6,621 nt of DNA from assembly GCA_025937615.1 (NCBI GenBank), contig JAICRA010000092.1:1-6621 (forward strand), written 5' to 3'. Shown here one piece after another: positions 1 through 5,469 of this stretch. The notes under the pieces are model-generated. The model saw nothing but the letters and a program-made list of their open reading frames with translations, was not told where the DNA came from and ran no database searches. A program made the translations under genes and the position numbers. This DNA comes from Thermomicrobiales bacterium (GTDB taxonomy: Bacteria; Chloroflexota; Chloroflexia; Thermomicrobiales; UBA6265). Numbering within the stretch: the stretch's first letter is position 1; each line of letters starts with the position of its first letter.

Positions 1-612
1 CCCGGACGCGAAGAGCTGGCAGCGCTCGTGCGCGGGCGTCGATCGGTGCGCGCCTTCGAGACGCGGCCGGTGCCGCGGGCCATTGTGGAGGAAGCAATAG
101 CCGCGGCCGGCTGGGCGCCGTCACCACATGGGCGGCAGCCGTGGCGATTCGTCGTCGTCGAGTCCCAGGAGCGTCGCGAGGCGCTGGCCGATGCGATGGC
201 GGAGACGTGGCGGGAGCAATTGCGACTGGACGGACAGGACGAGGCGATCGTCGAGGCACGCCTGCAGAAGAGTCGCGAGCGCCTCCAGCGCGCGCCGGTG
301 CTAATCATTCCCTGTCTCTATCTGGAAGGACTCGACGCCTATCCCGATGTCGACCGGCAGCATGCCGAGGAGATGATGGCCGTGCAGAGTCTGGGAGCGG
401 CGGTCCAGAACCTGCTCCTGTCGCTCTACGCCGCCGGAGTCGACGGCGGCTGGATGTGCGCTCCGCTCTTCTGCCCTGAGGTCGTTCGGGCCGCACTCGG
501 ACTCGAACCCGCCCTGAATCCGCACGCGTTGATCGCGGTCGGCTACGCCGCGAGCGATCCGGTCCGCCGGCCGCGTCTCCCGCTGGATGAGTTGATCGTC
601 GACTGGCAGTGA
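1..612 (+). CDS. Nitroreductase family protein, FbiB C-terminal-domain-like (5' partial)
   Basis: Nitroreductase-fold flavoprotein, expected to bind FMN in the cytoplasm. In-frame numbering from base 1 gives 203 residues ending at TGA 610-612. RRSVRAF (13-19) is the usual N-terminal phosphate-contacting segment. SPHGRQPWRFVVV (about 41-53) matches the flavin-binding loop followed by PWRF. A long middle helix is followed by GAAVQNLLLSLYAAGVDGGW and then FCPEVVRAALGL, a pattern I know from the C-terminal nitroreductase domain of FbiB, which reduces dehydro-F420-0 in F420 biosynthesis. The frame stays open to base 1, and the residues before the GTG at 28 (LAAL) already fit the conserved first helix. 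The real start is therefore upstream of the window, and GTG 28 is internal. It ends 16 bases from the convergent M20 gene, so it is not in that operon. It could instead be a generic F420- or NADPH-linked nitroreductase with no role in F420 synthesis; a CofE/FbiB partner would have to lie upstream. Confidence 0.85.
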   Translation, partial: PGREELAALVRGRRSVRAFETRPVPRAIVEEAIAAAGWAPSPHGRQPWRFVVVESQERREALADAMAETWREQLRLDGQDEAIVEARLQKSRERLQRAPVLIIPCLYLEGLDAYPDVDRQHAEEMMAVQSLGAAVQNLLLSLYAAGVDGGWMCAPLFCPEVVRAALGLEPALNPHALIAVGYAASDPVRRPRLPLDELIVDWQ

Positions 613-628
613 GGAGTCGGCGTCCTGA

Positions 629-1900
629 TTACGGGGCGACCCCGCACCAGTCGAGCGTGAACGCGCCAAGCACCTTAGCCGCGGGCGCCAGGGAGTGCAG
701 ATCGAGCCATTCGTCAGCGGCGTGCCCGTTGCCCCCGGCCGCGCCGTAGCACCCAGCCGGGATCCCAACGAAGTTGTAGTAGCGCATGTCGTTGATGCCG
801 GTGCCGGACTTGAGCTCCATTGGTGCGCCGAAGACCTGCTGATGCCAGTGGTTGAGTAGCTGAACTGACGGCTCGTCCATCGATACGGTCGATCCAGCGC
901 TCTGGAACCCGTCCCAGACCAGACGCGGGGGGTGCTCCGCGAGCCAGGGATCGCCAGCGATAGTTCCGGAAATTGCGCTCTCGATCTCGCGCCGGGTCTC
1001 TTCGACAGTCTGGCCGGGGTAGCAGCTCAACCGGCAATGCAGCTCGCAGGCGCCTGGGACCGTGCTCGGCCAATCGCCGCCGTGGATGACGCCGATGTTG
1101 AGATTGATGGGGTGCTCGATGTCGGCGAATGCCGGGTGCGATTCCTGGTTGAGACGGGCGTCCAGGTCCTGCAAGGCCTGCATGATCGGGATGGCCTTGG
1201 TGATCGCATTCACGCCCTGCCAGGCCTGCATCGCGTGCCATGACTTGCCAACGATGCCGATGCGGAACCAGAGGACGCCGACGTGGGCGTGGGTGAAGCG
1301 GCCGCCGGTCGGCTCGGTGATGACCGCCGCGTCCGCCCGGTAGCGACGGGCGGCGTCGAGGGCGCCATTGCCGGTGCATTCCTCCTCGATCACGCTCTGG
1401 ACGATGAGATCGCCGGCAAGCTGGATGCCGAGGTCGCGCAGCAGGCGAGGCAGCATCAGGTTGAGCGCGTCGCCGCTCTTCATATCGTAAGCGCCCCGGC
1501 CGTACATGCGGTCCCCGATGACGGTCGGCTGCCACGGATCGTACGACCAGGCCGCGACCGGCTCCGGTGAGACGACGTCGATATGCCCTTGCACGATCAG
1601 GGACCTGCCGCCACCGGCTCCCTTCCGGGTTCCGGCGACATTCGGCCGGCCGGGAAAGGGCACGCCGCTGTCGCCGGCGTTTGGTAGGTCCTTGACCGAG
1701 TCGTCGAGGTCCCAGATGTCGACATCCAGACCGGACGCCCCGAGATGATCGGCAACGTACGACTGGGCGTCGGCTTCGGATCCAAGTGGGCTTGGTCGCC
1801 GGACGAGTTCGGCGACGGTCTCGACGAGCTCATCTTGCCGTCTGTCGATCTCGGTCCAGAGGCGGTCGATCGCGCGGCGGTTCGGTTGCGAATCGGTCAT
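629..1900 (-). CDS. M20 family metallohydrolase, ArgE/DapE-type deacylase
   Basis: Zinc-dependent amidohydrolase of 423 residues, complete, in the family of acetylornithine deacetylase and succinyl-diaminopimelate desuccinylase; such enzymes cleave an N-acyl group from an amino compound in the cytoplasm. All expected ligands are visible: H106 and D108 in GHIDVV, bridging D139 in GRGAYDMKSG, the catalytic and metal glutamates E173-E174 in IEEECTGNG, E196 in ITEPTGG, and H393 in GNGHAADEW. H222 in GKSWHAM corresponds to the histidine that the lid/dimerisation domain donates to the partner active site; that domain spans about 205-320. The ATG at 1900 has only a weak GGGG (1906-1909) five bases upstream, which suits translation following the SDR gene, whose stop is 18 bases away. 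It is the last gene of the minus-strand operon. The substrate cannot be read from the sequence. With a sugar-acid enzyme and a sugar importer next door, an arginine or lysine biosynthesis role is not implied; an N-acylated or amide-linked sugar derivative is one guess. Confidence 0.9.
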   Translation of the reverse strand: MTDSQPNRRAIDRLWTEIDRRQDELVETVAELVRRPSPLGSEADAQSYVADHLGASGLDVDIWDLDDSVKDLPNAGDSGVPFPGRPNVAGTRKGAGGGRSLIVQGHIDVVSPEPVAAWSYDPWQPTVIGDRMYGRGAYDMKSGDALNLMLPRLLRDLGIQLAGDLIVQSVIEEECTGNGALDAARRYRADAAVITEPTGGRFTHAHVGVLWFRIGIVGKSWHAMQAWQGVNAITKAIPIMQALQDLDARLNQESHPAFADIEHPINLNIGVIHGGDWPSTVPGACELHCRLSCYPGQTVEETRREIESAISGTIAGDPWLAEHPPRLVWDGFQSAGSTVSMDEPSVQLLNHWHQQVFGAPMELKSGTGINDMRYYNFVGIPAGCYGAAGGNGHAADEWLDLHSLAPAAKVLGAFTLDWCGVAP

Positions 1901-1918
1901 GAATTCCCCACTCGACGG

Positions 1919-2698
1919 TTACCCCGGCCAGTTGCCGCCGTCCACGTTCAGCGTCTGCTGCGTCATGTAATCGGATTCGGCGGAGGCGAGGAAGATCGCA
2001 GCGCCGGTGACGTCCTCCGGTTGCTCGATGCGACCAAGCGGAATCGATTCGACGAACTTCCTTTTTGGCTCGCCGATCTCCCAACCGAACAGCTTCGCGA
2101 ACTGCTTGTCGACCTCGACCCAGAAGGGCGTGTCGACGATCCCCGGCGCAATGCCGTTGACGTTGATCTTGTGTGGCGCCAGCGCCAGTGCCATCGACTG
2201 CGTCATGCTGATCACGCAGGCCTTACTGGCGCAGTAGGCGAGGACCAATGCCTCGCCGCGGCGACCGGCCTGGGAGGCGAGGTTGATGATCTTGCCGCCA
2301 CGACCCTGCTCGATCATCTGCCGCGCTGCTGCCTGCGAGCACCAGAGCAAGCCCTTGCAGTTGACGTCGAACATGAAGTCCCAATCCTCGTTCGTCGTCT
2401 CCAGGAAAGGGACGATCTTGCCCACGCCGGCATTGTTGACCAGGATGTCGAGACCCCCGTACGTCGCGACGGCGGCATCGACCATCGCCTGCGCCTGCGC
2501 CTGATCCCGCACGTCCGTCTGGACGGGGATCGCTTCGCCGCCTTCTGCAGTGATTTGCTCGGCGACTCCCCGCGCCGCGTCCAGATTGAGATCGGCGACG
2601 ACAACACGGGCGCCTTCCCGGGCATATGCCTGGCTGATTGCTTTGCCCATCCCCGAACCGCCACCGGTGACCGCGGCAATCTTGCCTTCGAGTCTCAC
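1919..2698 (-). CDS. SDR family NAD-type oxidoreductase, SmoS/polyol dehydrogenase-like
   Basis: Classical short-chain dehydrogenase of 259 residues; oxidises a hydroxyl to a ketone, or the reverse, with a nicotinamide cofactor in the cytoplasm. With the GTG at 2698 as residue 1, the Rossmann motif TGGGSGMG is at 11-18, an aspartate ends the second strand (D36 in VVADLN, favouring NAD over NADP), and NNAG is at 88-91. The catalytic tetrad is N113, S142, Y155 and K159 (YCASK). The stretches GGKIINLASQAGRRGEALV and QTLNVDGGNW closely resemble sorbitol/L-iditol 2-dehydrogenase (SmoS) and galactitol dehydrogenase relatives as I remember them, so a polyol or sugar substrate is the best guess. The frame also opens with ATG at 2731, but GTG 2698 is preferred: GGAGGAGG lies just before it, and VRLEGK is the usual SDR beginning. 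It is the middle gene of the operon, 46 bases after the enolase-superfamily gene and 18 before the M20 gene. Exact substrate unknown. Confidence 0.9.
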   Translation of the reverse strand: MRLEGKIAAVTGGGSGMGKAISQAYAREGARVVVADLNLDAARGVAEQITAEGGEAIPVQTDVRDQAQAQAMVDAAVATYGGLDILVNNAGVGKIVPFLETTNEDWDFMFDVNCKGLLWCSQAAARQMIEQGRGGKIINLASQAGRRGEALVLAYCASKACVISMTQSMALALAPHKINVNGIAPGIVDTPFWVEVDKQFAKLFGWEIGEPKRKFVESIPLGRIEQPEDVTGAAIFLASAESDYMTQQTLNVDGGNWPG

Positions 2699-2702
2699 GA
2701 GA

Positions 2703-2710
2703 CCTCCTCC
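2703..2710 (-). promoter_or_regulatory. Ribosome binding site fixing the SDR start at GTG 2698
   Basis: On the minus strand these bases read GGAGGAGG, followed by TCTC and then GTG. The GGAGG core is 4-7 bases from the GTG, a good distance for initiation. The site lies inside the longer frame that begins at ATG 2731 and would be meaningless if that ATG were used, so it supports a 259-residue protein over 270. Confidence 0.75.
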
Positions 2711-2744
2711 GTCATGCGCCATTGCCACCACCGCGGCCGCGCTA

Positions 2745-3920
2745 TTAAGCCAAACGATACCGATCCACAGTCGCCTGATTCAGGGATACGCCAAGTCCGG
2801 GCCGCTCCGGCAAACGCACCATGCCGTCAGATCCAACCTCGATAGCTTCCTCGAACAGCTCCGAGCGGAGGACGTTGGGATTCTGGTCGAACTCGAGCAA
2901 CCCGGCGTTGGGTAGCGAGGCGATGAAGTGCATGTTGGCCATCGCCGCTACGGCCGACGAGAAGACATGGGGAACCACCGGCAGGCCATATGCCTGGGCC
3001 AGCGCCGCGACTTTGCGACAGACGGTGATCCCCCCGGTCCAGATCACATCGGGTTGGACGATGTCGACCGCGCGCTGGGCCATGAGGTCCCGAAAACTGG
3101 CGAGACCTGTCGCCGTCTCATAGCCGGCCACCGGTACGTCGAGCGAGCGAGCGACTTCGGCGCTGCCAGCTAGGTCGTCGGTCGCGACCGGTTCCTCGAG
3201 CCAGTAGATATTCTGGTCCGCTACCCGTCGCATGAACTGGATCGCGACCGACGGTGTCCAGGCGTTGTTGGCGTCGATCGCGAGGCGAACGTCGGGGCCT
3301 ATGGCGGCCCGCGCTGCGCGGACGCGCTCGACGTCTTCGTCAAGCGATACCGTCGCGTAATCCGGCGCCCACATGTCCGGCAGCGGATTGAGCATGACCT
3401 TCGGATTGCGTCCGACTTTCATCTTCACCGTGCGAAACCCACGTTCGGCGTAGCCGCCAACCTCTTCCGCAAGTTCGGCAAGACCTTTGCCACCGGCGTA
3501 GAACCCGGCCGAGGCGTAGGCCTCGAGCGTGTCCCGGTATCCGCCAAGCAAGCGGTAGAGCGGAGTCCGCGTGGCCTGACCGATCAGGTCCCAGAGGGCA
3601 ATGTCGATGCCGCTGATGGCTTGCATCAGCATCCCGCTAGTTCCGCGTTGATGCGAACGCCGTGCCATCCGACTCCAGAGCCGCTCGACTAAAAAGGGGT
3701 CTTCGCCAATGAGCGATGGCTGCAGATCATCGAGCACGACGCGCTCCATGCTGTCCAGGGAGCCGCCATAGGCAGCACATTCGCCGAGTCCTACGAGTCC
3801 ATCGTCGGTCGTGATCTGGACGAGGAGCAGGTTGCGTTCGGGCATGTAATGGATGGCGTCGGCCATCGGTGTGGTCATGGTGAAGCGCAACTTGAGTGTC
3901 GAGACCTCGGTAATGCGCAC
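2745..3920 (-). CDS. Mandelate racemase/muconate lactonizing enzyme family protein (enolase superfamily), probable acid-sugar dehydratase or cycloisomerase
   Basis: Mg-dependent enolase-superfamily enzyme of 391 residues that would abstract the proton next to a carboxylate, most often in dehydration of sugar acids; cytoplasmic. With GTG 3920 as residue 1: the N-terminal capping domain starts VRITEVSTLKLRF, the barrel lysine pair KMK is at 166 and 168, the metal ligands are D216 (IDANN), E242 (WLEEPV) and E268 (GYETATGL), the dyad is D291 (QPDVIW) with H318 (VPHVF), and E343 is in LLEFD. This is the full mandelate-racemase-subgroup set. Spacing from D216 through H318 equals that of the Pseudomonas mandelate racemase as I recall it (D195 to H297), but about 19 residues are inserted after the lysine pair (about 170-190). 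The frame is open to ATG 4043, but those 41 residues look unlike the family, and GGGGAGG stands upstream of GTG 3920. It is the first gene of the minus-strand operon. Galactarolactone cycloisomerase or an aldonate/uronate dehydratase are options; the substrate is not determined. Confidence 0.9.
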   Translation of the reverse strand: MRITEVSTLKLRFTMTTPMADAIHYMPERNLLLVQITTDDGLVGLGECAAYGGSLDSMERVVLDDLQPSLIGEDPFLVERLWSRMARRSHQRGTSGMLMQAISGIDIALWDLIGQATRTPLYRLLGGYRDTLEAYASAGFYAGGKGLAELAEEVGGYAERGFRTVKMKVGRNPKVMLNPLPDMWAPDYATVSLDEDVERVRAARAAIGPDVRLAIDANNAWTPSVAIQFMRRVADQNIYWLEEPVATDDLAGSAEVARSLDVPVAGYETATGLASFRDLMAQRAVDIVQPDVIWTGGITVCRKVAALAQAYGLPVVPHVFSSAVAAMANMHFIASLPNAGLLEFDQNPNVLRSELFEEAIEVGSDGMVRLPERPGLGVSLNQATVDRYRLA

Positions 3921-3930
3921 GACGAACGAA

Positions 3931-3937
3931 CCTCCCC
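3931..3937 (-). promoter_or_regulatory. Ribosome binding site for the enolase-superfamily gene
   Basis: Minus-strand GGGGAGG, with 10 bases between its end and GTG 3920. The spacing is slightly long, but the site is strong and no other start codon is nearby in frame. The next residues, VRITEV, match the usual first strand of this family, so motif and homology agree. Confidence 0.6.
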
Positions 3938-4044
3938 AGATAGACGCGAGCGCCAGGCGGGCGCCGCGCCTCGAGCATGTAGTCCAGTTCCGATTCGAGC
4001 CCGGCACGAGCGGATTCTTGTGGCCGCGCCCCATGCCGTCCACC

Positions 4045-4065
4045 GATCAACGATTCATCGCTTGA
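4045..4065. promoter_or_regulatory. Candidate operator: overlapping inverted repeats next to the -35 box
   Basis: Two imperfect dyads share this stretch. GATCAA-CGA-TTCATC (4045-4059) has arms matching at 5 of 6 positions. TCAA (4047-4050) pairs with TTGA (4062-4065) around CGAT-TC-ATCG (4051-4060), with one extra base. The second dyad ends inside the -35 hexamer TTGACG at 4062. Position between two divergent sugar-related operons and overlap with the promoter fit a repressor site of the LacI, GntR or similar kind. No regulator gene is in the window, and short dyads arise by chance, so this is tentative. Confidence 0.3.
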
Positions 4066-4089
4066 CGATGCTCAGGCGGGCAGTAGTAT
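4062..4089 (+). promoter_or_regulatory. Probable sigma-70-type promoter for the sugar ABC importer
   Basis: TTGACG at 4062-4067 matches five of six bases of the -35 consensus. TAGTAT at 4084-4089 matches four of six bases of the -10 consensus, including TA and the final T. The spacer is 16 bases. Transcription would start near 4096 and give a leader of about 180 bases before GTG 4279. It is the best promoter-like pair I found upstream of the binding-protein gene. Confidence 0.45.
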
Positions 4090-4110
4090 TCCCCTCGTCG
4101 TTCCATGACG

Positions 4111-4158
4111 GGTCGAGCGCCGAGGCGCGGCATCCCCAGGGCTCGTCTGGGGTTGACC
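4111..4158 (+). other. Possible compact three-stem RNA fold in the importer leader
   Basis: Three nested or adjacent helices can form. P1 pairs GGTCGA (4111-4116) with TTGACC (4153-4158), six pairs including one G-U. P2 pairs GCGC (4117-4120) with GCGC (4125-4128) around the loop CGAG. P3 pairs CCCCAG (4134-4139) with CTGGGG (4147-4152) around a seven-base loop. P1 abuts both P2 and P3 without spacer, and only GGCAT lies between P2 and P3. That is the layout of a three-way junction. It matches no riboswitch class I recognise. In GC-rich DNA such pairings can be accidental, so confidence is low. Confidence 0.25.
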
Positions 4159-4198
4159 ATTCGCCAACGCAACGAGTCAGGGATGACAAGATAGACGA

Positions 4199-4222
4199 AA
4201 CCGCCGCGAAGTCGCGGCGGTT
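4199..4222 (+). other. Perfect 10-bp hairpin in the importer 5' leader
   Basis: AACCGCCGCG (4199-4208) and CGCGGCGGTT (4213-4222) are exact reverse complements around the four-base loop AAGT. It lies 44 bases upstream of the ribosome binding site of the binding-protein gene. It may be an attenuator or stabilising stem, or a protein-binding dyad. On the minus strand it is followed by a T-rich stretch (TTTCGTCTATCTTG), so a minus-strand terminator is formally possible, but no minus-strand gene ends nearby. Confidence 0.5.
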
Positions 4223-4266
4223 ACGATTGGGCGAGCCAGCTCATTGGCCGCACAGACGCTCCATGG

Positions 4267-4272
4267 AGGAGG
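4267..4272 (+). promoter_or_regulatory. Ribosome binding site for the substrate-binding protein, supporting GTG 4279
   Basis: AGGAGG at 4267-4272, six bases before GTG 4279, is a near-ideal site. The in-frame ATG at 4330, closer to the twin-arginine motif, has no comparable site at the right distance, so GTG 4279 is chosen. Confidence 0.75.
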
Positions 4273-4278
4273 ATCACC

Positions 4279-5349
4279 GTGAACGATCCCCGGCAGTTCA
4301 AAGGCAGGATCTCCAGCTTGAACGCGACCATGAATCGGCGCTCGGTGCTGCGGTTGACCGCGGCCGGGGCGGGTCTCGTCGTTGCCAGCCGCTACTTCAC
4401 CGCCCCCGTGGCAGCAGAGGTCCCACCCCTAGAGGAAAAAGACACCTACACCGTCGGCTTCGCCCAGGTCGGCAGCAACAACCCCTGGCGACTGGGTGAG
4501 TCCAAGAGCATGCAGGATGAGGCCGCGCGTCTCGGCTACACGTTGGTTGAGACCAACGCCAATGAGGATACCGCCAAGCAGATCGCCGACGTCGCGTCGC
4601 TGATCGCGCAAGGAGTTGACATCCTCATCTTCCCGCCGCGTGAATCTCAGGCTCTGGCGCCATCGGTGATCCAGGCGAGGGACGCCGGCATCCCGGTGAT
4701 CCTGATCGACCGTGACGTCGACCACTCGATAGCCAAACCGGGCGAGGACTACATCACATTCATCGGGTCTGACTTTGTCGATCAGGGACGCCGCGCGGCG
4801 GAGTGGCTGGTCGAGGCGACCGGTGGTGAAGCCAAGATCATCCAACTTGAAGGGACCACCGGATCAGACCCGGCGATCGACCGCCAGCGAGGATTCGAGG
4901 ATTATCTGGCCGGAACCTTCAAGGGGACCCCGACGCCCGAAGGTGCGCACGCCGGCATGGAGATCATCGCCTCGCAGACGGCCGACTTCCAGCGCGATAT
5001 TGGCCGCGAAGTGATGCAGACGCTACTGCAGGCGCATCCGGATGTAACAGCGGTCTACGCCCACAACGACGAGATGGCCATCGGCGCCATCGCGGCGCTG
5101 CAAGAGGCCGGCCGCACGCCAGGCGAGGACGTGATCCTGGTCTCGATCGACGGGTCGAACGCCGCCTTGGATGCGATCGTCGACGGGACTCTCGGCGCAT
5201 CGGTCGAGTCCAGCCCATTCTTCGGCCCGATTGCCTTCGAGACCATGCAGCAGTACATCGCCGGCGAGGACATCCCGGATTGGGTCAAGGTCGAGGATCG
5301 CTTCTTCGACGAGAGCAACGCCGCGGAGTTCCAGGGCAAGCAGTTCTAG
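4279..5349 (+). CDS. Sugar ABC transporter substrate-binding protein, YtfQ-like (Peripla_BP_4 type)
   Basis: Extracytoplasmic sugar-binding receptor of an ABC importer, 356 residues. A 17-residue leader precedes MNRRSVLRL (18-26). The twin arginines R20-R21 and the hydrophobic run 26-37 suggest a Tat-like signal, with a plausible cut after VAA (44-46). There is no lipobox cysteine; indeed I see no cysteine in the whole protein. The mature part shows the two-lobed periplasmic-binding pattern: VGFAQVGSNNPWR (59-71), QGVDILIFPP (111-120), VILIDRDVD (140-148), LEGTTGSDPAIDRQRGF (190-206), VYAHNDEMAIGAI (259-271) and VSIDG (288-292). These blocks line up well with E. coli YtfQ, the galactofuranose receptor, as I remember it (VGFSQVGS, AIDRKKGF, VYAHNDDM), better than with RbsB or XylF. 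The ligand could therefore be a furanose sugar, but lineage-distant relatives may bind other sugars. It is the first gene of the importer operon, and the ATPase follows after a 120-base gap with a strong hairpin, which may keep receptor expression above that of the other parts. Confidence 0.92.
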   Translation: MNDPRQFKGRISSLNATMNRRSVLRLTAAGAGLVVASRYFTAPVAAEVPPLEEKDTYTVGFAQVGSNNPWRLGESKSMQDEAARLGYTLVETNANEDTAKQIADVASLIAQGVDILIFPPRESQALAPSVIQARDAGIPVILIDRDVDHSIAKPGEDYITFIGSDFVDQGRRAAEWLVEATGGEAKIIQLEGTTGSDPAIDRQRGFEDYLAGTFKGTPTPEGAHAGMEIIASQTADFQRDIGREVMQTLLQAHPDVTAVYAHNDEMAIGAIAALQEAGRTPGEDVILVSIDGSNAALDAIVDGTLGASVESSPFFGPIAFETMQQYIAGEDIPDWVKVEDRFFDESNAAEFQGKQF

Positions 5350-5369
5350 CCGTCGCCTACACCCCCTTA

Positions 5370-5399
5370 CCCCCTCTCCCGGCTCGACGGGAGAGGGGG
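5370..5399. repeat. Perfect 12-bp inverted repeat between binding protein and ATPase genes
   Basis: CCCCCTCTCCCG (5370-5381) and CGGGAGAGGGGG (5388-5399) are exact reverse complements around the loop GCTCGA. The hairpin starts 20 bases after the binding-protein stop. No T-run follows on the plus strand (ATCATTAGTGG), so it is not a textbook intrinsic terminator. A strong stem here could stop RNA decay or cause partial termination, giving more receptor than ATPase. C-rich/G-rich palindromes of this look recur between genes in many high-GC genomes, so it may be a copy of a dispersed repeat; only one copy is in this window. Confidence 0.7.
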
Positions 5400-5469
5400 A
5401 TCATTAGTGGATGGGGATAGACCAAGCAAGCATCAGTCAGTTCCAACGAGAAACTGGAGTTCATCGGGC

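Larger units (their letters stand above)
3921..4278. other. Divergent intergenic control region with no convincing gene
   Basis: These 358 bases separate the minus-strand catabolic operon from the plus-strand transporter operon. Frames cross it on both strands, for example a minus-strand extension to 4043 and a plus-strand frame from 3849 to 4499, but their translations are arginine-rich or featureless and fit no family. It holds one plausible plus-strand promoter, overlapping inverted repeats beside its -35 box, three or four short RNA-capable stems, and the binding-protein ribosome site. I could not identify a convincing minus-strand promoter, although one must serve the operon that starts at 3920. 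Confidence 0.7.

Noticed and set aside
612..629. Bidirectional terminator between the convergent nitroreductase and M20 genes.
   Set aside because: Only 16 bases separate the stops, and I see no stem with a T-run there.
301..768. A 155-residue minus-strand open frame across the convergent gene ends.
   Set aside because: It overlaps the nitroreductase and M20 genes, whose motifs are intact; no family resemblance.
1745..2845. A 366-residue plus-strand open frame opposite the SDR and M20 genes.
   Set aside because: It runs antisense across two well-supported genes and the gaps between them, has no recognisable motif, and is explained by GC-rich codon use leaving the opposite strand open.
4153..4182. 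A second -35-like TTGACC at 4153-4158 as a promoter closer to the receptor gene.
   Set aside because: No -10-like hexamer at a 16-18 base spacing; the bases there read AGTCAG/GTCAGG/TCAGGG. The same bases pair into the candidate P1 stem.
4199..4222. T-box or other known riboswitch signature around the GCGGCGG stem.
   Set aside because: No T-box sequence, and no match to riboswitch cores I know; only a simple hairpin can be supported.
3849..4499. A 216-residue plus-strand open frame over the divergent region and the binding-protein start.
   Set aside because: Arginine-rich, family-less translation; it overlaps the receptor gene in another frame and has no ribosome site comparable with AGGAGG before GTG 4279.
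5370..5410. Intrinsic terminator after the binding-protein gene.
   Set aside because: The stem is strong, but no T-run follows, and the next importer gene continues on the same strand, so full termination is unlikely.
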